From: JACCZX01 sp038216465
Lineage (GTDB): Bacteria > Pseudomonadota > Gammaproteobacteria > Burkholderiales > Burkholderiaceae_F
Direction: 5' to 3'
Assembly: GCA_038216465.1 (NCBI GenBank)
Contig: JBBQQC010000001.1
Coordinates: 496,001 to 560,000 of the forward strand
DNA: 64,000 nucleotides
How positions within the stretch are numbered: the first letter of the stretch is position 1; each line of letters starts with the position of its first letter. Positions 33,105-41,014 of this stretch are shown one piece after another. Below the pieces are notes generated by a model. The model worked only from the letters and a program-made list of their open reading frames with translations. It was not told where the DNA came from and ran no database searches. The translations under genes were made by a program, and so were the position numbers.

Positions 33105-34420
33105 AAAACGAGCTGCAGATCGGTCTGCTGATCCTGGTCGTCACGCTGGTGGTGCTGTTTTCGGGCATCCCGATCGCCTGGGGGCTGATCATCGTCACGG
33201 TTGGCTTCCTGCTCGTGTTCCAGGGCCCGGCGACGCTGGCGAATGTGCCGGTGTTGATGATGGACGAGCTGTCTTCGTTCGCGCTGCTGACCATTCCGCT
33301 GTTCGTGCTGCTCGGCTCGGCGATCGGCGCGTCGGCCGCAGGCCGCGATATCTACGAGTCGCTGCATCGTTGGCTCGACCGCGTGCCCGGCGGTTTGGTG
33401 ATTGCCAACATTCTCGCGTGCGGCGTCTTCTCGTCGATCTGCGGCTCGAGCCCGGCGACCGCGGCCGCGATCGGCAAGGCCGGCGTGCCGGAGATGATCA
33501 AGCGCGGCGTGCCGCCGGCGCTCGCCACCGGCTCGATCTGCGCCGGCGGCACGCTTGGCATCCTGATTCCACCTTCGATCACGATGATTCTGTATGGCAT
33601 CGCTACCGAGACCTCGATCGGGCGCCTGTTCCTCGCCGGCGTAATCCCCGGTGTTCTGTTGGTAGTGTTGTTTTCGATCTACGCGTGGGGCGCGACGCTG
33701 CTTGCGCGGCGTGCGCTGACAGTCGACGACGTGCCGCCCTACACCTTTACGCAAAAAATCGAGGGGCTTGGGCGGGTTTCGCCCTTTATCGGCATCGTCA
33801 TCGCGATCGCGTACGCAATGTACGGTGGCCTCGCGACGCCGTCCGAAGTGGCGGCCATCTCGGCGGTGCTGGCGCTGGTACTCGTGATCGTGATTTACCG
33901 CGCGTGGCGCCTTGAGGACCAGTGGCGCATTTTTCGCGAGACGGTGCGCGAGTCGACGATGATCCTGATGATCATCGGCGCCGCGGCGGTCTTTTCCTAC
34001 ATGATGTCGCTGCTGTATGTGACGCAGACGGCAGCGCAGGCGTTGGTGGATTTGAACCTGAACCGCTGGCTATTGATGGGCGCGATCAATGTGTTCCTGC
34101 TTCTCGCGGGCTGTTTTCTGCCGCCGGTCGCGATCATCCTGATGGTGATGCCGATTTTGAGCCCGGTGCTCGAAGCGAATGGTTTCGATTTGATCTGGTT
34201 CGCGGTGATCCTGACGATCAACATGGAGGTCGGCCTGATCACGCCTCCGGTGGGATTGAACCTGTACGTCCTGAAGGGCGTGGCGCCCGACGTTCCGCTC
34301 ACGACCGTGCTGCGCGGCTCGCTGCCGTTCGTGCTGCTGATGTTCCTCGCGATGGTGCTGATCGCCGTGTTCCCGCAGATCGCTCTATGGCTGCCAAATC
34401 GAATGATGGGAGCCGGCTGA
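33101..34420 (+). CDS. dctM: TRAP transporter large permease, DctM family
   Basis: 439 residues from ATG 33101 (ATGA overlap with dctQ). About twelve hydrophobic helices. Family motifs are LLTIPLFVLLGSAIGASAAG, the glycine/serine motif ILACGVFSSICGSSPATAAA, PALATGSICAGGTLGILIPP and the C-terminal mirror NMEVGLITPPVGLNLYVLKG. It is the Na+- or H+-coupled transport subunit of the DctPQM importer. A longer open frame starting at 32813 is only a frame artefact over dctQ. Confidence 0.93.
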   Translation: MKNELQIGLLILVVTLVVLFSGIPIAWGLIIVTVGFLLVFQGPATLANVPVLMMDELSSFALLTIPLFVLLGSAIGASAAGRDIYESLHRWLDRVPGGLVIANILACGVFSSICGSSPATAAAIGKAGVPEMIKRGVPPALATGSICAGGTLGILIPPSITMILYGIATETSIGRLFLAGVIPGVLLVVLFSIYAWGATLLARRALTVDDVPPYTFTQKIEGLGRVSPFIGIVIAIAYAMYGGLATPSEVAAISAVLALVLVIVIYRAWRLEDQWRIFRETVRESTMILMIIGAAAVFSYMMSLLYVTQTAAQALVDLNLNRWLLMGAINVFLLLAGCFLPPVAIILMVMPILSPVLEANGFDLIWFAVILTINMEVGLITPPVGLNLYVLKGVAPDVPLTTVLRGSLPFVLLMFLAMVLIAVFPQIALWLPNRMMGAG

Positions 34421-34479
34421 TCCGACGCCTGGCGACTCGCGGAAGCACCGTGTCAGTCTCAATCCGGCCAATGCACTGG

Positions 34480-35355
34480 CTAGTCGCCCCGACTGAGCAA
34501 TCCGCGAATTAGATTGACGCGCGGCAGATTGTCGCGCTGCATTAGCTGCAGATGGCCGAAGGAAAACGGCGTTACGTGGAGCAAATCGCAGACGTGACTA
34601 CCGACGCGCGCGAGCCAATGCGGAACTGTGATCGTCAGCGCAGGCGGTGCGTTCGCGCCGCACTGCTCGACACGCAATCGCGTTAGGTATGCACGGACCG
34701 TCATTTCCGCTTCACCACCGAGTTCGATCTCGCGCGACGGCAGTTTTTCGACTTCGCACAGCATGGCAAGTGCGATACCAAGATCATCGACATCAAGCGG
34801 CGCGACGCGTCCCTGCGCACTGGCGGGGATAAAGTGCACCGGCCAGCGCGCAACCTTGCGAAACCAGCGTGCGCCGTAGCCGTCGGCACCGTCGAGCAAT
34901 GACGGCCGCACGATCCCGCAAGCGAACGATCGCGCGAGCAGCGCCGCTTCCCCATGGCGCTTGGACGTCAGAAAGCCGCTCGTCACGCGCTGATCGAGAC
35001 CGAGTGCGGACACGTGCAGCAAGCGGCGAACGCCCGCCATGATGCAAGCATCCGCGAGCGCAGCGGGCGCCAAGTGATGGACTTTCTCATACGTCTCAAC
35101 GCCACGCTGGCGCAGGATGCCGACGCAGTTCACGACTACATCGATCCCGTCCAGCAGCGGCCGCCATGCATCGGTGGTTAACAGCTGCTCGAATCGCACG
35201 GTGCGGCGTTCGCATCGATGTGCTTGCAGCGGAAGACGGCGCGCGGCACGTTCGGGATATCGACTGCCGATAATGACTTCGTGCTGACGATCCAGCAGCG
35301 CCGCCACCGCATGGCGTCCGACAAAACCGGCGCCGCCCAGCACCAAAACACGCAT
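34480..35355 (-). CDS. NAD(P)-dependent epimerase/SDR (complex I NDUFA9-like subfamily)
   Basis: 291 residues from ATG 35355; upstream in-frame sequence to 36033 is only the shadow of the next gene. The Rossmann glycine motif MRVLVLGGAGFVGRHAVAAL, NCVGILRQRGVETYEKVHHL, and LHVSALGLD...FLTSKRHGE (the YxxxK position is replaced by a TSK.xxGE pattern, as in the atypical NmrA/NDUFA9-like group). The C-terminal portion lacks transmembrane helices. No substrate can be named. It lies 8 bases after the 2-hydroxyacid dehydrogenase, in a three-gene minus-strand unit. Confidence 0.82.
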   Translation of the reverse strand: MRVLVLGGAGFVGRHAVAALLDRQHEVIIGSRYPERAARRLPLQAHRCERRTVRFEQLLTTDAWRPLLDGIDVVVNCVGILRQRGVETYEKVHHLAPAALADACIMAGVRRLLHVSALGLDQRVTSGFLTSKRHGEAALLARSFACGIVRPSLLDGADGYGARWFRKVARWPVHFIPASAQGRVAPLDVDDLGIALAMLCEVEKLPSREIELGGEAEMTVRAYLTRLRVEQCGANAPPALTITVPHWLARVGSHVCDLLHVTPFSFGHLQLMQRDNLPRVNLIRGLLSRGD

Positions 35356-35363
35356 CGTCCGCG

Positions 35364-36347
35364 TCAGTCGACCTGCAATGGACGCACAATGGGCCCGCCA
35401 CAAAGCCACGCCTGCAGGCATTCGGTGACGCCGCGCGCAAACGCTTCGAACACCGGTTCCGAAACGAAGCCAATATGCGGAGTCAGCACGACATTCGGGA
35501 GCGAACGCAACGGATGATCGACTGCCAATGGCTCTTCGTCGTAAACGTCGAGTGCCGCCATCGCTGGCCTGCCTGCGCGCAATGCGACCAGCAACGAAGG
35601 CATGTCGATCAACGCGGAGCGTGACGTGTTCACCAGCACCGCATCCTCGCGCATACACGCCAGCCGCTGGGCGTTCATCAACCGGCGCGTTTGGACAGTC
35701 GGCACCAGGTGGAGGCTGACCACCTTCGAGGAAGCCAGCAATTCCTCTAGCGACACGGCCTTCGCACCTTTGTCGGCCGCACGTTCCGGCGTCATGCGCG
35801 GGCTCCACGCGACAACGTGCATGCCGAAAGCCGCGGCGACGCGCGCCACCCGGCCACCGATCTCGCCCAGTCCGATCAAGCCAAGCTGTTGGCCAGCCAG
35901 CACGCTTGGCAGCGGTTGATCGTCGCGCCAACCGCCGGTGCGCATCGCCGTGAACTTCGCTTCGAGCCGCTTTTCTGCTGCAAGAATCAGCGCCCATGTC
36001 AGCTCGCACGTGCTCTCCTTCGATGGGCCCCATGTGGTGTGGCTGACCGGAATATCGCTCGACGCTAGCGCCGCCGTGTCCAAGGCGGTGTTGCGCGCGC
36101 CGGTAAAGATCACGTAGCGCAACTTCGGCAAGCGCTCGATCAGATCAGCGCGAAGCGGCGTGCGGTCCCGCACCAACACGATTGCGTCCGCGTCAATCAA
36201 CGCCGTATGCAGTGCTGTTCCGCGCAGCGGATCGTGATTCACTTCCACGTCGGCGCGACGATCGATCTCGGACCAGTCCGCCAGCCGTCGCAGCGAGCGC
36301 TCATAGTCGTCGAGGACGACAACGCGTGGCCGCTTGGGTCCGCTCAC
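35364..36347 (-). CDS. D-2-hydroxyacid dehydrogenase family protein
   Basis: 327 residues. N-terminal lid part PRVVVLDDYERSLRRLADW with a bipartite catalytic domain, then the NAD-binding core GLIGLGEIGGRVARVAAAFG (GxGxxG, about 150). Catalytic residues are in VNTSRSALID (Arg), VYDEEPLAVDHPLRS (Glu) and VLTPHIGF (His). Family members oxidise or reduce 2-hydroxy/2-oxo acids such as phosphoglycerate, glyoxylate or hydroxypyruvate, with NAD(P)H; the substrate is unknown. Its neighbour MmgE/PrpD suggests work on methylcitrate-like or other tricarboxylic acids. Confidence 0.9.
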   Translation of the reverse strand: MSGPKRPRVVVLDDYERSLRRLADWSEIDRRADVEVNHDPLRGTALHTALIDADAIVLVRDRTPLRADLIERLPKLRYVIFTGARNTALDTAALASSDIPVSHTTWGPSKESTCELTWALILAAEKRLEAKFTAMRTGGWRDDQPLPSVLAGQQLGLIGLGEIGGRVARVAAAFGMHVVAWSPRMTPERAADKGAKAVSLEELLASSKVVSLHLVPTVQTRRLMNAQRLACMREDAVLVNTSRSALIDMPSLLVALRAGRPAMAALDVYDEEPLAVDHPLRSLPNVVLTPHIGFVSEPVFEAFARGVTECLQAWLCGGPIVRPLQVD

Positions 36348-36360
36348 CAGCGCCCTGCCA

Positions 36361-37731
36361 TCACGGCCGCGCGATCGCAGTCAGCGCGTGCACGTCGGCC
36401 GCTTCGCCGATGTTCCACGCTGCAGCGATCAGCGCTTTCGTCTTGTTCTCGCCGATGACAGACGCGCTCAATGCCGTGAACTTTGCGTCCAACTGAGCAT
36501 CGGTCATCGGCCGCTGCAACGAACCGATTGCATGCTCGACGGAAACATGTTCGCGCCGGCCGCCAACAAGTATCGCGGTCACATCAACCGAAGCCTCATC
36601 GATGCTTTGATCGACGATCGCGACAATCTTGCGCCGAAGCTCGACCACGTCGGCGCGGTTGACGATCGCATCAGAGAACTCATGCTCCCCGGCGCGGCCA
36701 AAAATGAGCCCGACCGCGCCGCCGTGATACACACTGAACTTGCCTTGCAGTCCCTCCACCGGGTCCTTCTTGCCTGTCAACTCGAGCACCAGCGAATGGA
36801 CTTTTAGCTCGATACGCTCGATCTGCTCGGCTCGCACGCCGCGCTCGCGCAACTGAACGCACCCGTCGATGGTAGGGTGAATCACGATGCCGCACGCAAA
36901 TGGCTTGTACGTGTTGAACGAGATCTCGAAGCGCTCGCCGAGCTCGGCGGTGACCTCGTTCCACGCATGCTTGTCCGACACGACCTGCACGAAGCCGCGC
37001 GGCGCCTCGATCGCCTTCGCGCTCGCCGTGAATCCGTTCTGCGCAAGCAACGCCGCCATCAACCCGGCGCGCGCGGCGCCGCCCGGGTGAAACGGTTTCA
37101 TCATCGTGCCGAACTGTTCGCGCACGCCGATCGGCTGCGACGCAGCGATGCCGAGCGCCATCGTGGTGCGCCGTTCATCGAGTTGCAGCAACCGCGCGCA
37201 CGCAGCCGCGGCGCCGAACATGCCTGTCGAACCGGTGATGTGCCAACCGCGGTCGTAGTGATCCGGATAGATCGTGTTGCCGAGCCGGCATGCCACGTCG
37301 ATGCCGAGCACCAATGAGTCGATCAATTCTCGGCCCGATGCGCCAGTCAATTCGGCCAGCGCCAGCGCTCCAGATGCGACCGGGCCGGCCGGATGGATGA
37401 TCGTCTTCAAATGCGTGTCGTCGAAGTCGAATGTGTGCGACGTGATGCCGTTGATCAATGCGGCGCTTGCGATGTCGACCCGTTCGGTGCGGCCGAGCAC
37501 GGTTGCCTGCGGCGCAGGCTGTAGCATCCGTACTGCGGCGAGCGCCGCGTCAGCCGCCGGGTGCCGCGCTGCGCCCACCGCACAGCCGATCCAGTTGAGC
37601 AGTGTGCGATGGGCTTCGTGTTCAACCGCGTCGGTCCAGCCGCGCGACGGGTGAGTTGCAACAAAGCGCGCCAGGATCTGCGTGATCGCAGGTGCTTTCA
37701 GGTCGGCGGCAACCCGCGTGTTACGCGCCAT
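36361..37731 (-). CDS. MmgE/PrpD family protein
   Basis: 456 residues. Typical two-domain MmgE/PrpD: an all-helical N-terminal domain (EHEAHRTLLNWIGCAVGAA, VLGRTERVDIASAALINGIT, HTFDFDDTHLKTIIHPAGPV with the conserved DFDDTH) and a lid with KPFHPGGAARAGLMAALLAQ and FNTYKPFACGIVIHPTIDGC. The family includes 2-methylcitrate dehydratase (PrpD), iminodisuccinate epimerase and cis-aconitate-like decarboxylases. No propionate-pathway genes are adjacent here, so the exact reaction is open. Starts 13 bases before the hydroxyacid dehydrogenase start and is first in its operon. Confidence 0.9.
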   Translation of the reverse strand: MARNTRVAADLKAPAITQILARFVATHPSRGWTDAVEHEAHRTLLNWIGCAVGAARHPAADAALAAVRMLQPAPQATVLGRTERVDIASAALINGITSHTFDFDDTHLKTIIHPAGPVASGALALAELTGASGRELIDSLVLGIDVACRLGNTIYPDHYDRGWHITGSTGMFGAAAACARLLQLDERRTTMALGIAASQPIGVREQFGTMMKPFHPGGAARAGLMAALLAQNGFTASAKAIEAPRGFVQVVSDKHAWNEVTAELGERFEISFNTYKPFACGIVIHPTIDGCVQLRERGVRAEQIERIELKVHSLVLELTGKKDPVEGLQGKFSVYHGGAVGLIFGRAGEHEFSDAIVNRADVVELRRKIVAIVDQSIDEASVDVTAILVGGRREHVSVEHAIGSLQRPMTDAQLDAKFTALSASVIGENKTKALIAAAWNIGEAADVHALTAIARP

Positions 37732-37787
37732 CAGTGATCACAACCGAGTCCTCGTCACGAGTCGAACGGCCAATAATCGCATGGCCA

Positions 37788-38207
37788 CTACTGGCCGAGC
37801 AGATGCAACACCACTTCGCGGCGATGTGCACGCAGCCGATGCTCGATCAGATAAATACCCTGCCATGTGCCGAGCACCAGTTCGCCTCCGATCAGCGGAA
37901 TGGATAGGTGCGTTTGGGTCAGCGCGGTACGGATGTGCGCCGGCATATCGTCTGCGCCCTCTGCAAGGTGCTCGAACAGCGTATCGCCGTCGGGCACCAG
38001 GCGCGCCAGAAATCGTTCCAGATCGCGCAGCAATTCCGGATCGGCGTTTTCCTGGATCAGCAAGCTGGCCGACGTGTGTTTGATGAATACCGTCAGCAAT
38101 CCATTGGCGACACCGCTCGACTTCGCCCAGCGCTGCACATCACCCGTGATCTCGACGAAGCCTCGCCCCGAAGTTCGAAACTGCAGAAGGGTGTGCGCTT
38201 GCCGCAT
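37788..38207 (-). CDS. yjbQ: YjbQ family protein (secondary thiamine-phosphate synthase enzyme type)
   Basis: 139 residues, the full UPF0047 length. Conserved stretches: FVEITGDVQRWAKSSGVANG, VFIKHTSASLLIQENADPEL, DGDTLFEHLAEGADDMPAHI and GTWQGIYLIEHRLRAHRREV. The His/Asp-rich active-site cavity of the family, including the HTSAS and GTWQGI..IEH motifs, is intact. E. coli YjbQ has weak thiamine-phosphate synthase activity; its physiological role is uncertain. It is separated by 57 bases from MmgE/PrpD and is divergent from the sulfatase. Confidence 0.9.
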   Translation of the reverse strand: MRQAHTLLQFRTSGRGFVEITGDVQRWAKSSGVANGLLTVFIKHTSASLLIQENADPELLRDLERFLARLVPDGDTLFEHLAEGADDMPAHIRTALTQTHLSIPLIGGELVLGTWQGIYLIEHRLRAHRREVVLHLLGQ

Positions 38208-38283
38208 CCACGCAATCTACGCCGGCCGGGATCAGACCAATCGTCACGTACGATTCAGCCCTGATGCGTATTGACAGCTCGCA

Positions 38284-39669
38284 ATGAAGCCGAACTTTCT
38301 CGTGATTCTGATCGACGATCTGCGCTACGACGAGTTCGGAGCGGGCGGCCATCCGTACATGAAGACGCCGAAGATCGATCGCCTGGCCCATGAGGGCACG
38401 ATCTTCGAGCGCGCATTCCACACCACCCCGATTTGCTCACCGAACCGCGCCTCGATCGTTACCGGTCAGTACGCCAGCCGGCACGGAATCATCGACAACG
38501 TTGCGCGCGATGCGATGAGCCATCGGCTACCGAACTACCACCTCGAATTACAGAGGCTTGGTTACGAGACCGCACACATCGGCAAGTGGCACATGGGCAA
38601 CGACGGCATGCCGCGCCCCGGCTACGGCACATGGGTCAGCTACGACGGCCACGGCAAGCTAAACGACCCGCGTTTGAATCATGATGGCAAGTACGTGCAG
38701 CACACCGGCTACATCACCGACATCATGAACGGGCTGGCGGTCGAATTCCTTCAACGCAAGCGAAGCAAGCCGTTTTCACTTTTCTTCGCGCACAAGGCGG
38801 TGCATCCGGATGCCGAGCAGGCCGCCGACGGAACTTTGCGCATCTCTGCGCAAGGCGGCTACGTCGTCGCTGACCGCCACAAGAATCTTTACCGCGACGC
38901 GGTGTTTCCGCCTACGCCGAACATGTTGCCGCCGGCTGACGTGCTCAAGAGCAAGCCGGCGTGGGCCGACAGTTTCGCGCTGAAGTCGAGCGCAGCATCG
39001 CGCGCCATCCTGGCGGCGTTGCAGTCGGGCGAGCAGGAGGAAATCCGATTGCGCGCCCGCATGATGGCCGCGGTCGATGAAGGCGTCGGGACCATTGTCG
39101 ACGCGCTGGAAAAGAGCGGCGAGCTAGACAACACATTCATCGTCTTTCTCAGCGACAACGGGTTCTTCTTTGGCGAGCACGGACTCGGGCCCGAGCGGCG
39201 CTTCGCCTATGAAGAAGGAATTCGCTCACCGTTCGTGGTCCGCTATCCGCGCCGGGTGAGAGCAGGCACTTGCCGGCGTGAGCTCGTTATCTGCCAGGAC
39301 CTCGCGCCGACACTGATCGAACTGGCTGGGGGCAAACCGGGCGCGCAGATCCAGGGGCGCTCACTGCTTCCGCTGTTTTCAACGCGGCGTGTGCCGTGGC
39401 GGAAGTCGATCTTGATCGAATACTGGGCTGAGCAGGCGCTGCCCTGGCTGGTCGGTATGACCTACAAGGCGGTGCGCACCGATCGCTACAAGTACATTCA
39501 CTGGGTCAACCGCGGTCGCGCCGGAGAGCTCGACGAGCTCTATGACCTGGAAACCGATCCGTTCGAGATTGACAATCTGAATCGCAGCCGCAAGCTGGCT
39601 GCGGTACGCAGCAAGCTCAGGCGTGAATTGAGACGTCTCGTCGCGGACGCCGTCGGGTTACAGGACTAA
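38284..39669 (+). CDS. sulfatase (arylsulfatase-type), FGly-dependent site present
   Basis: 461 residues, no signal peptide. The metal-binding FLVILIDDLRYDE (Asp11, Asp12) is followed by the formylglycine motif Cys51-Ser-Pro-Asn-Arg55 in TTPICSPNRASIVTGQ, GKWHMGNDGMPRPGYG, and the second metal motif VFLSDNGFFFGEHGLG. Length fits the S1 sulfatase family. Cys51 must be converted to formylglycine; no FGE or anSME gene lies in the window. The absence of an export signal suggests a cytoplasmic or non-Sec substrate. It is followed closely by the decayed SgcJ/EcaC gene on the other strand. Confidence 0.9.
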   Translation: MKPNFLVILIDDLRYDEFGAGGHPYMKTPKIDRLAHEGTIFERAFHTTPICSPNRASIVTGQYASRHGIIDNVARDAMSHRLPNYHLELQRLGYETAHIGKWHMGNDGMPRPGYGTWVSYDGHGKLNDPRLNHDGKYVQHTGYITDIMNGLAVEFLQRKRSKPFSLFFAHKAVHPDAEQAADGTLRISAQGGYVVADRHKNLYRDAVFPPTPNMLPPADVLKSKPAWADSFALKSSAASRAILAALQSGEQEEIRLRARMMAAVDEGVGTIVDALEKSGELDNTFIVFLSDNGFFFGEHGLGPERRFAYEEGIRSPFVVRYPRRVRAGTCRRELVICQDLAPTLIELAGGKPGAQIQGRSLLPLFSTRRVPWRKSILIEYWAEQALPWLVGMTYKAVRTDRYKYIHWVNRGRAGELDELYDLETDPFEIDNLNRSRKLAAVRSKLRRELRRLVADAVGLQD

Positions 39670-39688
39670 AGCGCGATCGGTCCCCGTG

Positions 39689-39882
39689 TCACGCAGGCAG
39701 TGGCAGCGAATTCGCGTCGCGCACCAACAACGATGAACCATCGGCCTGCTTGCGGAAGACAGAGTGCGCACTGCCCGAGCGCTTGCTCGCCATCGGCGCA
39801 GCACGGCTCCCACATCGCCCGCCGCCGTTGCGCGGCGCCATTGGTCAACAAGGTCGCGGATCGCTTGCTCGTGTGGACTCAT
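39689..39882 (-). pseudogene. internally deleted SgcJ/EcaC-like (DUF4440, SnoaL-fold) gene
   Basis: The N-terminal 29 codons from ATG 39882 read SPHEQAIRDLVDQWRRATAA then GDVGAV, an SgcJ/EcaC-like start. In a different frame the end reads HSVFRKQADGSSLLVRDANS then LPLPA and a stop at 39689, the exact C-terminal pattern of the same family. The total is 194 bases, not a multiple of three, whereas intact members are about 130 residues, so roughly half the gene is deleted and the frame is shifted. It begins 7 bases after the end of the Bug gene, on the same strand. Confidence 0.65.
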
Positions 39883-39889
39883 ATCAAAT

Positions 39890-40882
39890 TTAGTCTGCCT
39901 TCGCCCCCGACGCCTTGACGATTGGCACCCAGCGCGCCAGGTCCTCGGCAATCAGTTTGCTGAATGCTGCAGGCGCAAGCGGCGGCGACAGGTCAAAACC
40001 CTGCGGCGCCAGCTTTTCCTTGGCTTCCGCACCGACAAAAATCTTGTTCAGCTCCGCATTGAGCCGGTTGACGACGTCCGGCGGAGTCCCCGCCGGTGCG
40101 ACGAAACCGAACCAGGTGTTGACTTCGTAGCCCTTGATGCCCTGTTCGTCGAGCGTTGGCACATTGGGCAGCAACGGCGAACGGGCAAGACTGGTGACGC
40201 CGAGTGCCTTGACCTTGCCCTCTTTGATCTGGCCGATCACGGTCGGCGTGTTAAAGAATCCCATCGTCACTTCGTTGGTCATTACCGCAAGCACTCCCTG
40301 CGGCGCGCCCTTGTACGGCACGTGCACTAGCTCGGTACCCGTGAGGCGCGCAAACAAGACACCCGACAAATGATGGCTGGTGCCGGCGCCGCCGGACGAG
40401 AACGTTGACTCGCCGGGTCGGGCCTTCGCGACCGCGACGACATCCGCCGGCGCATTAGCCTTGCTGGTTGGATGCACGATCATCACGTTCGATACGCCGC
40501 CCAGCAATGCGATCGGCGCGAAATCTCTGATCGATTCATAACCAGGCTTGGCATAAATGCCCAGGTTGAATACCAGCGTTCCCTGCGAAGCGAAGCCGAT
40601 CGTGTAGCCGTCCGGCGCTGCGCGTGCGAGTTCAGCCATCGCGATCGTGCCACCTGCGCCGGCTTTATTTTCGACCACGACCGGCTGCCCGAGCGCTTTG
40701 CCCAACTCCTGCGCGGTGAAGCGCGAAGCGATATCGGCCGTACTTCCGGGCGCCAATGGAACGATCAGCCGGATTGGCTTCGATGGATAAGCTTGCGCAA
40801 ACGCAGGTGCGGCAACAAGCGGCAGCGCCGTCGCAATACCGAGGCAAAGCAGGCGGCGCACGCCGAGCGGGCTCACTCGCAT
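39890..40882 (-). CDS. Bug-family tripartite tricarboxylate transporter binding protein
   Basis: 330 residues. Signal peptide about 1-29 ending APAFAQ. Bug signature blocks: YPSKPIRLIVPLAPGSTADI, GQPVVVENKAGAGGTIAMAE, ARAAPDGYTIGFASQGTLVF, VHVPYKGAPQGVLAVMTNEV, VPTLDEQGIKGYEVNTWFGF. A periplasmic receptor for a carboxylate or related anion; no TctA/TctB membrane components are adjacent, as is common for orphan Bug proteins in Burkholderiales. Ligand unknown. Confidence 0.93.
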   Translation of the reverse strand: MRVSPLGVRRLLCLGIATALPLVAAPAFAQAYPSKPIRLIVPLAPGSTADIASRFTAQELGKALGQPVVVENKAGAGGTIAMAELARAAPDGYTIGFASQGTLVFNLGIYAKPGYESIRDFAPIALLGGVSNVMIVHPTSKANAPADVVAVAKARPGESTFSSGGAGTSHHLSGVLFARLTGTELVHVPYKGAPQGVLAVMTNEVTMGFFNTPTVIGQIKEGKVKALGVTSLARSPLLPNVPTLDEQGIKGYEVNTWFGFVAPAGTPPDVVNRLNAELNKIFVGAEAKEKLAPQGFDLSPPLAPAAFSKLIAEDLARWVPIVKASGAKAD

Positions 40883-41014
40883 CTTGAATTTCTCACGGCT
40901 TAATACTGCTGCAGTAACGCAGGACCGCGAGTATAGGTCGCCGCGCGGCTGGATCGACGCATCGCCCCGGTGGTTATTGCGAACTACACTGCGAGCCGCT
41001 GCGGGAAACCATCC

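Noticed and set aside
32813..34420. A long frame starting inside dctQ and ending with dctM
   Set aside because: The part before 33101 lacks membrane character and is a shadow of dctQ. The ATGA overlap gives the true dctM start.
34480..36033. A 517-codon open frame on the minus strand spanning the epimerase and part of the hydroxyacid dehydrogenase
   Set aside because: Only the part below 35355 codes for the epimerase; the rest is an Arg-rich shadow of the dehydrogenase in another frame.
38284..39669. Exported sulfatase
   Set aside because: No signal peptide is present at the N-terminus and no alternative upstream start would add one, so export is not claimed.
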